This document shows positions 23,815 to 38,700 of a DNA stretch of 64,000 nt, piece after piece. Made by a program: the position numbers and the translations under genes. Source of the stretch: Astropecten irregularis (taxonomy: Eukaryota > Echinodermata > Asteroidea > Paxillosida > Astropectinidae). Each line of letters opens with the position of its first letter. The first letter of the stretch is position 1. Location: the NCBI GenBank assembly GCA_963971285.1, contig OZ020257.1, forward strand, positions 9,934,602-9,998,601. The letters run 5' to 3'. The notes beneath the pieces were generated by a model. It saw nothing but the letters and a program-made list of their open reading frames with translations. It made no database searches and was not told where the DNA came from.

Positions 23815-26370
23815 ACTGCTATAATGTCCACCACACAAGAGACTGATATAAATTCCCCGGTGAAATATTTTCTTCTGAGGTGTTGCCATTATGGGGAAAA
23901 AAGATGTAGGCCTATCCGATGTGTTTCGATTTTAGCAGTCGAAATACATTAGGAACGTGAAGGCCCTAAAACGTTCACGTAGGCATAATAACAAAAACAT
24001 TAATACATGATGTTTCTTGAAATTTTGAATACCGAAAGTTGACTGAATTTTTCTCCGACAGGTTAGTGTAATGGTAAGCCTTTTGGAAACTTAGATGATT
24101 GGAATGAAAGTCGTCTTCAAACACATGACACAATAACCAAAAGGAAATGACAAAATCTAAAATTGTTCGGTGAACAAAACCACGTATGTCAAGATGTAGG
24201 TCTATTCTTAGACATGTTTCATTCTGTTAATAATCTGAAGTCTGAAGTTATTAATTTGTTTGAAATAGGTCTTGTAAAACAATTAGTCGAGATAATGATT
24301 GTTAGACTATAAGAGCATGCACGAGTTCCGTGGCTGCCCGGCTCAAGTATTTGTAAATTAATCCAAATGATGTGAATTAATGATTGTCAGTATGTATATT
24401 ATTACCAGAACATCATATTAAAGTCATCCAAAATGTACTGTTGCACTTTTCCTACATAGGATACGAACGCCTTGGACACAACATGCACACGGATGTTTGT
24501 TTTCAAAAGTCAAAACACCCCAAATGGGAGTTCGCGCATTTTGTTTATCTATACAGTATAATAGTTGTAAGGTTAATTCGTCCATTGGTCAATGAGCACA
24601 GCACAGCGGAGAAGACTCAAATCCTATGATGTCCTTTTATTAAAATCGACAAACGTGAAATTAATTTCCAACCTTCTATTTACAACTCAAATTTTTGACT
24701 ATATGAATTTTAATAGAAATGAGGTCGAAATGGTTCAGGACTGAATTCAGGTTATGAATGGATCCACTCAGATGGCAAAAATCCAGTCACGAACAAAGTC
24801 GGAAGTGAGCTTATTGGGGGCATGCAGCTGGAATTTTGGCCCACAAAGAACCATGTTTATACGGCCAAGCGATTCCCACTAAATAGTGGCACAAGGACAG
24901 ATGGACAGCACGACTCCTATAAAGAGAGGAGGGCAGCCACGACATCCCAAATACAGGGATCGTGGCACAAAAGTTATTATCATGCATTAAATAATTTGGT
25001 CATGGGAACTAATGGCCGAGTAATGAGTCTGGTGCAGTAGTGTTTTATAATCATCTGCATGTAGGGCCTATACCTGGATACATGGGTTTCAATCAACCTG
25101 ATGTGTGCTACTTTTTCGTTCATTTTCTTTCCTGTTTGGTTTTAATATTTTTCTAATATTAATTGCACATTCATTATTCTAAAAAGTAATGTTTTTTCCT
25201 GAGATAGTTGAGGGTCATAGAGTTTATCTCAGTTAATGTTTGTGAATGATGAACCTACCGCGGAGAGCTTACTTCGATCCTCTCATTATTACCAGGTTAT
25301 TGAGCAGAGATTATTTACTCCAGGGAGGGGGAGGGGGGGGGGGGGGGGTTATCGATCTCAAGCATTTATATCAACTTACTATAGGTCAAAAGGTCTACAG
25401 TTAGTCGAGTGACACAATGAAAATATGTCGACATCTTAGTTTCATTGCTTCGTGAAAATGCCAAGATAAACTCAACCGTTTCCACTTTCAGTAAGTTGTC
25501 AATATTGAAACAATAATCAAAACAAGATGACTGATCAAAGGCAATAGAAGATAAAGTAATTTTATGCCGACCGATTAGTGCATGGTATGACATTCGTTGA
25601 GCTCCGTGTAGCTTTGGGATTGATTTTTTTAGGAGGTATTTTAATTCCCCACGCATCAGAGGTTCAATGACCTTTAGTGTAACACTGAGAACCGACGGAG
25701 GAAAAGGTAACTTCTCCTACTTCCTTCCTCCATGTTTCACCTGAGCACGCAACTCTCATTCATCTCATTCATTCATTGGCAACATGGCATGATTATAGTA
25801 TAAGCATAGAGGAAGGCTGTTTCCTTCCTCCGTGGTTATGTGTAAATATAGTGTAGTAATACGAATAAAGATGAGTCGGTAATGCATGACGCATTATATC
25901 AATCGCAAGAGAAAAATGTAATTGTTAAGTAGTGAAGTTTATGGTTTTATGAATAATTGTGTTGCTGCGCCATTGATGGAGCTACATGTACATGTACTTG
26001 TGCTGGAACTTCCTGGAAGCATGGAGGTAGTGTCATATAAACAGGTGGGCGTATAGGTCAGAAACGGCTCCCTTTCATAAAACAGGGAAACTGCAAATTT
26101 GGCGGTTATGACAAGAATGCTGCGAGTTCATTGGATTATATGCCACCACGTGATTCCATAAGACCGCGTGTATCTGACTTCCGGGCTTGGATAATTGGAT
26201 TCCTGTAGCGTGCAATGCAGTATGTACAGTGCTTGTGCAGCACTCTATTAGCGTACACACGTATACAGTTTACTGCAGCCCTGTGCAACTCGACTAGACT
26301 AGTACACATGTGTACTTTGATAGTCTAGACCGAACGTTATTGTGTCTATCCCTACACTAAAACTATCAAA
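23815..26370. other. Non-coding interval and lamin 5' flank
   Basis: No gene is recognised. A G-rich tract lies at about 25323-25348. The last 300 bases (about 26070-26370) must contain the lamin promoter and 5' UTR. I see no consensus TATA box, and the start codon context (ATCAAAATGG) is a good initiation site. Confidence 0.4.
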
Positions 26371-26759
26371 ATGGCGACTCCGGTTACGACTCAGAGGAGC
26401 TCTCGGTCCAGCAAGACCATTAAACATGTGGTCAGTAGTAGCAGTACCCGGTCTCCATCTACTAGGAGTCCGACGTCCATCACCCGTGCCCAAGAAAAGG
26501 AAGAGTTGATGGATCTGAATGATCGTCTGGCTATCTACATTGACCGAGTACGCTCCTTAGAGTCGGACAATAGCCGGCTCATGTTGCAGATCTCTACTGT
26601 AGAAGAATCTCAAACACAGGAGATCACCAACATCAAGTACATGTATGAGAAGGAACTCTCAGACATGAGAAAGCTGCTTGATGAAACAGCAAAGGATAAA
26701 GCTAGACTACAAATCGAGGTCGGAAAGAACAGGGCTGAGTTGGATGAAATCAAACCTAA
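26371..26759 (+). CDS. Lamin exon 1: head and coil 1A
   Basis: The exon runs from ATG to the donor AA|GTGAGT, 389 nt, ending in phase 2. It encodes the Ser/Thr-rich head and the first part of the rod, including [17 protein letters not shown]. The split codon (AA+A, Lys) joins perfectly to exon 2. The start is the first ATG of the frame in good context and gives the expected short lamin head. Confidence 0.95.
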
Positions 26760-29700
26760 GTGAGTTACAACTTACAATAGGCCTACATTAAATACATGAT
26801 AGGCCTACATCATTGACATTGGCCCCCTTGCCTTGGCTTAGCATGCTTAGGCATACTTTGTACTAGGCCTATTATGTGATACATCATATTTCCATACGCC
26901 TACATCATGGAGGTAGAAATATAGGCGTTACCGGAGATTAGTAGTACACTCAGGGTAGCTGGTACCCAGCTTCTATAACTAGGCCTAGTATAGGCCTACA
27001 ATAAACTAACTCACCTAAATACGACTCTTCATCTATTGGGTCTGGGTACCAGCTAACCTGAGTGTACGGGTAATCCTGAAATATATAATATTATTAATAG
27101 CCTAACACTTTTTTCATCAATATTAACTAGGACGACTACGTGGTGGAGAGTGGACTTATGGTTCTGCCGGATCAGTCTTTGGCTTAGCTGGTTCGAGCCA
27201 TTTTGATGTAGCCTTATTAACTGCATAAGACTCTATCTGGAAGTTGGAATCAGCAAAACCGAAGACCAAGCCTAATCCAAATTAGTTTCGAAAACATCCT
27301 TCGGTGTTGGCCGTAGTCTTGGTTCACGACGTTGGTGTGGATACTCAAACCATGGAGCTCCTTCTTATACAAAGTTATAGCTCCGTGCTCAAACCGATTA
27401 CCCACACTGACCTGCACGCACATTCATTATGTACATCTGCACACACGTACACACGAACCTGTCACTAACAACATCTTGGGAATCTAGTGAATTCTCCCCC
27501 CTTTTTTTTCGAAGTCAGGCACAGCCAATTAAATTAACAAACACGTACATGTACATGTATGTAGTGCTGTGCTTTTTATTCGGATATAGATTAACCCACA
27601 CGGATTGAACGTTTCCGTTTACTAATTTTCAAAAAAAACCAACACCAAAAAAATATTGACTCACCGTAGCTCACGTTTGGTTCATGCTAAAAAAACATAA
27701 CAATAGTTTATTTTGTCCATTCCGCCAAGTAGAAACACACTGTTCATATATTTGATCTAAAAAAACATTGTAAAAAGCCTTCCGATCGCGATCAAGATCC
27801 CTATTCTAACCGTCCTTCTACCTCCATGTTGAACTGTTCCAAAGTAGGCCTACCGTCATGACGCGTCAGTTGCCTTTTTCTGACCAACTAAATCTTACTT
27901 GAATTTCAGTCGGTTACTTTGTCCATATGTCCAGGTAGATACACACTTATTACGAACTTTATCTGAAAATAAATTGTGCAAAAAACCTTCCGAAAGCGAC
28001 GAATACTTTGAAGAAGAGGTAAACAGTCAGCACGCTGTCTGGAAATTTCCATAACTATAGTACCCAAGCCCACCGTTATAGCGTAAAACTTAGCGAAATA
28101 CATACCAGATCTTACTCCATGTAGTCTGGAATTATTACGCCCAATCCGTGAGCCCAATATGCTGCTAGCTTCAGCCATGTTTGCCGGAAGCGGTAAGCAT
28201 AGTCATTGCACAATGTACATGTAATTGTGTGCAACGCGGCATCGCTTGCACGTGCTCACAGCACAGTGAAGTCAGCACGGCCAGCGCACGTGTAGGCTTC
28301 AGTCATGAAGGCCGGAACTGCAGCGTACGTACATGGACATGACTTGTGCTGTCAAGTAGCGCTCTGTCTGGATCATGGACGGCATGGATAACTGTCGGCT
28401 TCGGTGCAGATTTTGCGGTAAGAAATCTGCTTTTAACGTCGCAACCAGCTACAAAATTTGCAGTTATCTATTTGTTTTGTCCGTCGCGAAAAGTGCAAAA
28501 AGTAGCTCTGTTAATTAGCTCATGAGCTACTATGATACTATGATAGTCGTGAACCAAGACTTTATTAGCCACAGCCAGTTCCCATAGAGTCGTGTGTAAT
28601 TTCCGGCCATCACCAAGTGATTCGGACACAGTTTGTTGACTGTAGGAATCAAGGCAAAGCGTGATGAGGTTGTTTCCAAAGCATGCAAATGCCGGAAAGC
28701 CAGTGGACACAAAGACTAAATACTATTTGTGTTTACAGGCCTATTTGAAATGATTGGTGTGGTTTCTTGATAGCTGGTTGTGGTGATCTGTGCACTCTCT
28801 TGTGTTTGGATGTATTTTTTGAACAACATTCCCATTTGATTAAAATGATTGAAATGATAGGTAGCGCGATCTGCACATATCGCAAAGATCGTCTGTCTTA
28901 ATTTTTATGGATGGCAACACTGTCATGTTGTCCAGCTTTTTTAAAATAATGCAGTTTAACAGATATGTAGAAAGGAAAGAAACAGGGATGGACGGTTTTT
29001 CAGGGATGGGTGGGGATGCTTACCAATGGGAGACTTTTGAGAACCGGTCTTCAAGTCAAGAGCGCACGCGCACGCAATTGTGAGCATGCGCGGCATTGCG
29101 TGCGTTTTTTTGCATCTGCGCTGTTGTGCATGCACGTGTGCTCTTGACTTGAAGACCGGTTCTCAAAAGTCTCCCATTTTTTTTTGTATATATATGTATA
29201 ATGTCCTTCAGGGGAAAATTCAGGGTAAAATGTGGAATTTTGTTGGGGGATTATTCAGCTGATTATTATCTGGGTTTTGGTTGTAACAGCAGTAAGAGTC
29301 ACATCACATACATGATACAATCATGTTCAGTTTGAAATACACTGTATGTACATTGTACAATTTATACTAATTACAACAAATAGCCAAATCCCACTGCTAG
29401 AGCCTTAGTATGTAGAATCTCTTCACAATGAATTATTGTGAGCCAGCTTTGGCCATGGGGTACACATTATAAGACTGAAACACAATGTGTAATTATGGTT
29501 TGTGCTGGTTGGGGGCAGAATGTATAATTATAGTTTTTGCTGGTTGGGTGGGGGGGGGGGTTCATGGGTACCCCAGGTCCTGCCCCACTTAGGTAACAAT
29601 GAGACTGAGTCAAAAGGCAACTCATGAATTTGCTAGAGGTTTTATGGCCTAAAGGCTGTTTCACACAAGACAGTTTTAGCCAAGTTCTAACAAAGAACAT

Positions 29701-32700
29701 CAATTTGGTTGAAATTGTATCTGTTTTAAAAACAGAGTCATGTGAAAGGTACGTCCTTGGTAGGAAATCAATCATCTTGGACCCTAGTTATTTTTAACAG
29801 AGATCAAGACCTCCAGTAAATCACATTGATATTAAAATCGCAACGATGAGTTGTGTGAAACGACCGAACAGTATGCAGAACCCGTCACTTGCTCAGCATT
29901 CACATGTAAATTGCACAAAATTGTCAAAAGTCGCATTTTACAGCATTGAAAAACGTTATTGCTATTTTTTTTTATTTTGTTGGTACTTCAGATATTTTGT
30001 CGGTATTAAATAACGTTCAACCTCGATATATTGGGGGAGGGGGAATGATATACACGCTACCCCCACCTCAAATATTGGGGGGGATTTATCACCAAGGACA
30101 TGTGTTACAGGAGCTCGTGTGAAATAGGCTTTTTATTTTAGAGAATTCATACATATTATGTACATTTATAATATATGTGTGACAATGACCATGTTGTCAT
30201 CTGAGAATGACACCCTCAGTTTGAGAATGGAGAAGGCACCTCATTGGTGCATTCATTGCATACATTATGTACACGTGTACATTGTTTTGTCATCATTTTG
30301 CCTCTTAAATGCACAAAGTCTGATTAAATGTATGATTAGGGCCTACACCAAAGATTTGTGCCTTAATTCAAGTCTGTAAAATAGTCAATACTACAATCGT
30401 CAGTCAGGATTAACGAAGGCTCTTGTCACAGGCTCAACAATCTTGAATTCATGATGAAATATGTTCCAGAATTGCACTACCAGTTAAGTTATTTGCTCCA
30501 GTTTCATGTGTGCATTTCAAAAGCCATTTTTTTTAAGGTTTTAAAATCAATTGAAAACGAAATTTGGGTCGAGCCCATTAACAAATTCAGCACTGATTCC
30601 ATTTAGCAAATATCGTAACAGGTCCTTTCTACTTTATGCATAGTGTAACTTTCACTGTTCTTTTATCTAGCTGTGAAAAGACGTATATCTGCTCTTTAAT
30701 TTTAATCAGACTTTTATTGTTTATAAATATCTATTTTTTTAAATTAAAGTTTGACTTTGAACCAACATAAACAAATCTGAAATTGATTTATTGATTTTTT
30801 TAAAGGCACAGCCCATGTATTTTCCACCGAAAAGTTAATGAATATAGGCCTACCTAGACCCACGCTATCTTCAAGGCCATTCAGGAGTGTTTTGCACAAT
30901 ATATCATGGTCCCTGGAGTGGTGAATAACAAGCTTCATTGCTGATCCAAGATATGCAGTTAAGCCCTCTTTTCAGCCCTGTGTTGTGGCTTGTGGTGGTT
31001 TTACATGCATGAATAACTCTGAAACTCCTATGTTCAAATGGATTATTGTGCACGGTTATATGCATTGCACTGCAGCATACTGATAATAATATGTCGCTTT
31101 TTCTAAGTACATACTGTAGGAACGGTCACTTTATGGCAGCTGCCGTTCAGTAAAAAAAATCTTGTCATAAGTTATAGGATGCCTTTTCTTAGCACAATAT
31201 TTACTTCCAAATGGAAACAATATACATCTAGGCCTAAAAGTTCTACAAGCAATCTGAGTATTACTGTGCTGACTGACTTACTGACTGCTTGACAGTGAGA
31301 ACCCCAAGAAAATTCAAACTTTCTAAGTTATAACCATATCACTATGAGTTTCGTTGGACTCCTCATGTTCACCTAAAGATGCCATGTTTAATAAAATGGT
31401 ACAAATTGAAAGAGTTGTCAGATTGAAACAATAAGAGTTACGTTTGAGCTTCAATCTTGCTATTCTTGCAGCAATTGCACTCTAAGTGTAATAAGTAAAA
31501 TTGAAAAACAAATACTAGGTGTGAAGTGGAATCAACATACTCTAATGATGCTTATCATAGTAGGATTTAAATTTGGCCATTTGAATTGGAAAAATAATAC
31601 ATAGGGAAAAAAGTAAAAACAAATAACTGTCTGAAAGTAGTGTTCTGTCATCCATCAGCTATCATTCAAATGCCATATTTTGAAGAAAGGAACTATTGTG
31701 ATGTAAATCAGTCTACATTTTCGGATAAAGATTTGAATACCCAAGCATATTTGGTTTGTTTGGTTCTGGGTTTCCCCATAACTTTTTTTACTACTGGTCA
31801 ACTGAACCAGTTGACTCATATCTTGATGGGTCCTCTAAGGTTTTGACTGGTCGTCTTTTTGTGTGATTGAATTCACACATTTCTGCAATATCATTCATCC
31901 CTACTTGGCAAGATAACTTCTTTAATTATTCCTTCAATTTTCAATATCAAATTATTAATCACAGTATAGGCCAGCCTAATGGAAAGATTTTAAGCTCTCA
32001 GTATCATTTATTATAAATGAAACAGTACTAAAAGAAAAAACTTTCAGCCATGGCGTTATCATTCATGTGGCATTATGATGGGTAAAGGGGCTATTAAGTT
32101 AATGTGTGCAATTATTTTGACTGGTCCGCCGGACCACTTCAACAAGGGTTTGACTGGTCCGCAGGCATTTTGAATGGCATTTGGCCACCGGACCAGTGTT
32201 ATGATCGAACCCTTCCATGTAACCCTCGTTTCAGACAGGCGTGCCAGCGTCGCGCGGAACCAATGGGAGACTTTTGAGAACCGGTCTTCAAGTCAACAGT
32301 GCACACGCACGCAATTGTGAGCATGCGCGCATTGTTTTGCGCCTGCGCTGTTGTGCGTGCCCTGTTGACTTGAAGACCGGTTCTCAAAAGTCTCCCATTG
32401 AAAGGCAAGATTTGAATTAAGTACATGTACATATATAGAAAGTTCTGTAGAGGAACTTTCTATGGGGCTACTCCAATGTAGGAGACTTTTTGGCATGCAA
32501 ATAAGGACTGTAGACATCTGCCAGTCATACATCATTGGGTGCTTTTTTCAATAGAAGAAATACCAAAAAAACAACCAATTTATGATTTTGAAGGCAAAGT
32601 CAAAGATGGGTTAGGCCTAATTAAGTAAAAAACAAAAAAAAAGACGGTCACAATGCCAGTTGTGACGGTTGTGTATATATGATGACAACAGTCAAGATCG

Positions 32701-35700
32701 AAATACATTATGCTTAATGTCCATTTCCTCCTCACAACAACGCAACGTACAGGTGTACAGTCTGAAATGTAAACAACACCGCCAAAAGTCTTCTACAGAG
32801 CTATTGCTATGGCCGCATTGTTCGTTTGTTTGTAGGCCTAGTTGTAGGGCTACTCCAATGTATTAAGTTCACCTGTCTGAAACCAAAATCTGAATTGGGT
32901 CGACCTAGGGTCGCTCCTAATCTACCGGTATTTAGTTCGGCACAACGCTGCATGCCTGTCTGAAACGGGGTTAAGTTGAAATTGTATACTCAGTATGAAC
33001 TGAATTGATATGTACGCATGTACATTAAATGAACATGGTTATTGTTTGTATTGGCTTGAATTTTCCATAAAACGCAAACAAATGAATCAAACCTACTGAG
33101 TTAATGTAATAAGCAAATTATGTCGGCATCGAAACAAAATCATGGAGCTAGGTACAATGTAGGCCTATATCAAGTGCATGATGTAGGCTACACCCATATA
33201 TATGACAGTGTGCATACAGTACATGATACATGTACATACATGTATGGTCAAAATTACATACCGGCACATGTGTATGTTTTTGGGATGGAGTCCACTCCTT
33301 TTAAGGAAGTTTAGTGGCTGTAGGCCTATAATGTACATGTTGGCCGTAGGCCTATAATGTAGGCCTACATCCTTTGGTTTGATTATTAAAGGAAGTGATG
33401 TCATTTTATACATAATTTGTTTAAACATGGTTTTCCATGACATGCAGGCATGTTATACAATACATGTAATTGTACATTGCACTGTAAGTCTAGCAAATCA
33501 TTGCAGTCCTTGAAATCAACTGCAGCTGTTGTATTTTGTCTTGAAACATTTTATTTCATTCTCAAAGTAAAGTCACAATCACAGACCCACATTCGTGATA
33601 CCAACAGACCACGTGTATGCCTACACTGTATATAGGGAGTGGCCATATTGATAGTGATACCTGTGTGCCATAGTGGTAGTGACATTTGAACTCCAATACA
33701 CGCTTGCACATTCCATTGAAACCAGACTGTCTGTAGCCTTGGCTTTAGGGACTTTTTATTCACCGCCCATTCCATACAAGGTTATTTAAACCAGGAATTA
33801 GTAGGCTTACAGATTTGCCTAATTGTGTGCCCTGTATGGGGTGCTTTTACATTCAAGGTTGTATCAAAGAGTTGACAATACAATATGTATTGTATGTTGG
33901 CCCTGCAATGGGAAAGAGCCTGGTCATGCTACAAGTTTGAAATTACATGTACCCAGCATATTGTCCAATATGATGCATGTTTGTACACCTATTATACATA
34001 CACATGTATATATTCAGATTTCATTAACAAAAACCCAAAGAATCCATGACAAGCGTTACCACTAGCTAGCTTGAAATTAATTAATACACACGTGGATCAT
34101 TGTAACTTGTTAGTACATGTAGGTTGAATATTAAAACGCCATGCAGTGTAGTTAATACTTGGTCAGGAGCTCAGTTTTTTCAGCCACACAATCTGTATAT
34201 TGCACAGATTTAGTTGTTGTGTTTTCAAATTGCGTGCTGTGCATGCTATTAAAAATGCTGGCAATACGCCCTATGTGTAACCATGGAGGAAGGTGTAACA
34301 GACAATTTGTTGAGCATTCACAGTGTGACCAAGCAGGAAGCTAGACCCAGCAGTGCTGTGTGGTAGGGGGATTGCCCATGCCTAATGGTTTGTCTCTCAC
34401 CAGTGTCCAGTCACCAGTCTGGCCTGTGACATTAAGTTTATTGTTTGTTTGTTAATTACAAACAATCAATTACTTGATAACAGGAGATTAAATGCTTATT
34501 AAGCTGTTCATACAATTTGCTGATAAATCTAGTTAACACATTTACCCAACTCTGCAAACAACTGAATCCTTGTTAATGATTAATCACAATAAAGTATCAA
34601 GAGATGTAATCCAAATGCTAATAATGTCAGAGCATTGAAACAATTGCTTGGTATAAGATGTCATGGCCATGATTCTAGGCACAGTGTGAATTGGGCTTAT
34701 TCTTGTTCTGTAGCACCTCTCGTCTGGACATACACATTTAGGCCTACTTCAGTGGGAAATTAAAGTCACATTTGTGAGCATGGAAGTACTTGAGTCTTAA
34801 GTATTATTGTTTTAGGCTGAAGGTAATTTGTGTGAAGGGAACCTGACAGCAGGATGGCTGAAGTATAAAAACACAGATATTGCTGATGAAGCCGCCCAAC
34901 AGAAAAATGTCCCTAGGGGTGAATGGGCCGGAACCCCACCAGCACACTAGCACAGTAATTGAAGGACGATCAAGTTGTTGGTCACATTTGATATTATGTC
35001 TGACCAGTTATGAGAATGACCCCTTTGATGTCCATATCTCCAGGACAAATTGAGAGTTTTTCAGACTGAATGCAGGCCTAGATATCTCTGAGTGTGTACA
35101 ATACATGCACTTACTGTAATCTTAATTTCACCTTACTTTTGAGTAGGAATCTCTGAATCCCTGATTCTAATAGTGAATTTTTGTATAGCGCCTGTATCTG
35201 TCATAAATGACGCTCATGGCGCATTATCATTATCCCTGATCATTGGGTTACATAAACAACCTTCTCATCTCCCTGGGGAGTACCATATACAGCCTACAGT
35301 ATACAGGTTGCAGTAAGTGCACAAAGGCTAATCAAGCACAAAGCCATCTCTACCCTAACAGGTATCTGTTTTAAATACACTTGGGTGAAGAGGAGCAATA
35401 GGAGGAATAAGGATGCAAGCACCACAACCCACGGCTGGATTCGACCCATGTGTACATGTAGATTAACCACAAGATCTTGAGTATGACACGGCACCTAGTC
35501 CCAGTACACTCAGGTTTTATTTCAGAAAAGTCAATTTTGGGAAAACAGTGATACAGCGCAGCGTGGTGTCTGGAAATTTTCAGTATTCGAAAAATTGTGG
35601 ATCAGCAAAATGCACACGTATACAGGACATTCAGAAATAGCACAATTCACATTAATTTGTACATAACTACAGTATGTACATGTCCTTCAGCTAACTACAT

Positions 35701-38700
35701 GTTAAACAAAAGGTATTTGAGCAGTAAAATAAACTGAGTAAAGCTAAAACCCCTGTTCTTCATCTTATCTTATTTGAATAATACATTATCTGCAATTGGT
35801 GCATCATTACAGTAATCCGAGGAAAACATAAAGACACTTGGTTGCCCCACACAGATTGCAACACTGCAGTGGTGTCAGTATAATTATTCTGTATTATGCA
35901 CACAGCCAAATCCATCTTTTAAGTCTTGTTGAAATCTGTGAAGTGGGAAGGTTAATTATGAGCAAAAGGGCAAATCCGGGACATGTTGTCCATTCTTGTA
36001 AGTTCTTGTTTCTTTCATGAATAAATCGCACGCCACGTACCAAGCCAGAGTTGCAGCTGTAATGCATGTAGACCGAAAAACATCACCGCAGTTTATTTTT
36101 AACAAAAGAGGCCACCATTCAAAAACTTGTCTTTGGATTACAGTGTATCACACATCAAAAATTGACTTGCTGTCCCCTTATACATGTAGGTTAGTATACT
36201 GTGCATGCACATGTACCCTCTATTTCAGTGGAAAGCCACTATAACAAATACTGGTATACCAAATATAAGGCTATACCGAGCAATCGAACATCATCCTTGG
36301 CTGTACAAAAATTTAGAGCCAAGTTAGCTCCCATATTTTGTGTTCAATACATACCCAATATGGTTCTTACAATCACTAAATTTCGAACATCAACTATAAC
36401 AGACAATATCTGTGCGTCCCGTCAATGTTTGTTATAGCGCCGTTCCACTGTATCCTTTGTTATGATCTGTAGCATTTGATTTGAGGATGATGATATGATG
36501 TTGCATCTCATACATAATGTGAATATAACAAACTTTGCTTCAGTCTGGTGGCAGTATGACCCTACTTGTGTTTGATCAAATTCTGGTGGTGGGTTACTTA
36601 CTTTATTTATTCATTAAACATATGTGGACTATTCTTTGTTTCTTACAGATACAGGAGATTGGAAAAAGAGCTGGATGCTGCCAACAAGCGTATCCAGGTC
36701 CTAGAAGCATCTCTTGGTGAGAAAGATGGCCGCATTAATGCCTTGTTATATGAGAAACAGAAGCAAGATGAGCTCATTAATGAACTCAGGAAAAACCTGG
36801 CTAGTAAAGAGAAGCAGTTACATGCAGCTAAGAAGCAGGTAAGATGAGTCAGTGTTTGGAGATCTTATGATATACAGCACAAACCAGCATCTATTGTTGT
36901 ACTATATAGGTTTAATAGTTTGTAAGTTTTATTGCATTCAGCAGGCTTCAGCCTAGCTATCTACTGATTGGTGATACATGTATGCACACATTGCACAGTA
37001 TACCATATATCTGCTATATATTTCAGTCATTGAAAAGTGAACAAAGACAAATTTACTGGAGCGGGATTCGAACCGGCGACCTCCTTAATACCGTACAGGC
37101 GCTCTACCAACTGAGCCATCCAGCCCTACGTTGGTGGTGACCCCAATAGTCAATTATCTTTGTTCGTTTGACAGTCAGAAGCCACAAAACCATGCACACA
37201 CAACAATACCCCAAGGATCATTTCACCGATACGCGATATGACTTTAAATTCAGTAATACACGAAGATGCTTGTAGTCATGATCATGGTACATTATTTGGA
37301 TAATGTTTTGATATTTATTGCTGTTTTCTATGTATGTAGGTTGAGGAGGAGACCGTGCTGAGAGTTGATCTGGAAAATCGTCTGCAAAGTCTGAAGGAAG
37401 AGCTGGACTTCAAAAGACAGCTGTATGATGAGGTCAGATAACATGTGACTTTCTCATTTGACCTAATTATTGAAATTAACCTTAAATGACATTATTTTAT
37501 GATTTTGTATGGCAAGTATTTACAGTGTTTAATTACTCTTGAAAATTAAAGAAAGTACCGATATTCAAAATCTGCAAAAAGCATATGTATGAGTTGGTTA
37601 CAATTTCACTCAATGAAGAGATATAAAAAATGATTTTATTATTGCTCTTTTGTCAGAGCATTGTCTGACACTATTTAAAGGTAGTATCATACTTTGGTTT
37701 TTGTCAAAGAAGTACAGATTCGTAGGAAAATTATCAAGGAAGATACAGTAACAGTCATCTGTGAAAATTTCAGTCCTATACGGTGCCCACTTTTTGAGAA
37801 AATCATGAAAATCGGCCACAGTATTTCTTAAGTCTTTTCTCTTGTATTTTGGATCTTTTAAAAGATCAAGAAGATTTTCGATTGTTGTTTTACTAATTTC
37901 TGGATAAATACACCATTTCAGGCGGACAAATTTTAATGGTAGGTTTCTACCAGCACCATATTCATACCCTGAAAGTTATATGTAAATCTGTGGACATTTC
38001 TGTTTTGGTTTCTTACCAAAGTATGATACTACCTTTAAGATTATTTAAGAGGCATTGACATTGTTGGGTATCTGGTCAGATGTATCTTTTCATGTGTCTA
38101 GTCACTGTTCTATGGATACGTGCGACGTGGACGTTGCAATCACTAACTTTTCTGCTTGTATCCCATGTATGCTTGAACAGTGTGAACAGATCAGCACAAT
38201 ACACGGGCCGAAGCATACACGTCGTCGTGTAGTGAAACAGCCAATTTTGAATTGTGTAATGTGAATGCACAGCACGATCAACCTGTTTTGAAAATTTAAA
38301 TTGGGGGGGGGGTGCCATGTAAATATGGATATATGTGTAAAGGAACTGTGGTTTCAAAGGGCCTTATTTTTAAGTAACTTTCCCATGGAACCATAATGGT
38401 CCACTGAGCACTACAGGAAACTACAAACATGTGAATTAATTATGGAGTTATCTTCATTGTCTTTCCAGCTGTCAACATACTGGCCATTTGCTTTATAATC
38501 CTGTTTACCAACAGTCACTGCTGATGGTCATTTTAATGGTCTTATTGATGTCAGTCTATATATTAAATGTCTTTGTTTTAGATACTGTAGTCATGGATTG
38601 ATTGACTGAAACTGACATACAATGTAGGTTAGGAGGATTTGATTCAAGCTTCTTGATTGGTTATTATCCTCTGACATACACAGGAGGTCAAGGAGATCCG

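Noticed and set aside
37040-37165. Functional tRNA gene on the minus strand
   Set aside because: A and B boxes are intact but the anticodon arm does not pair, the base before the anticodon is C rather than U and the T-stem has a mismatch. A tRNA-derived SINE fits better.
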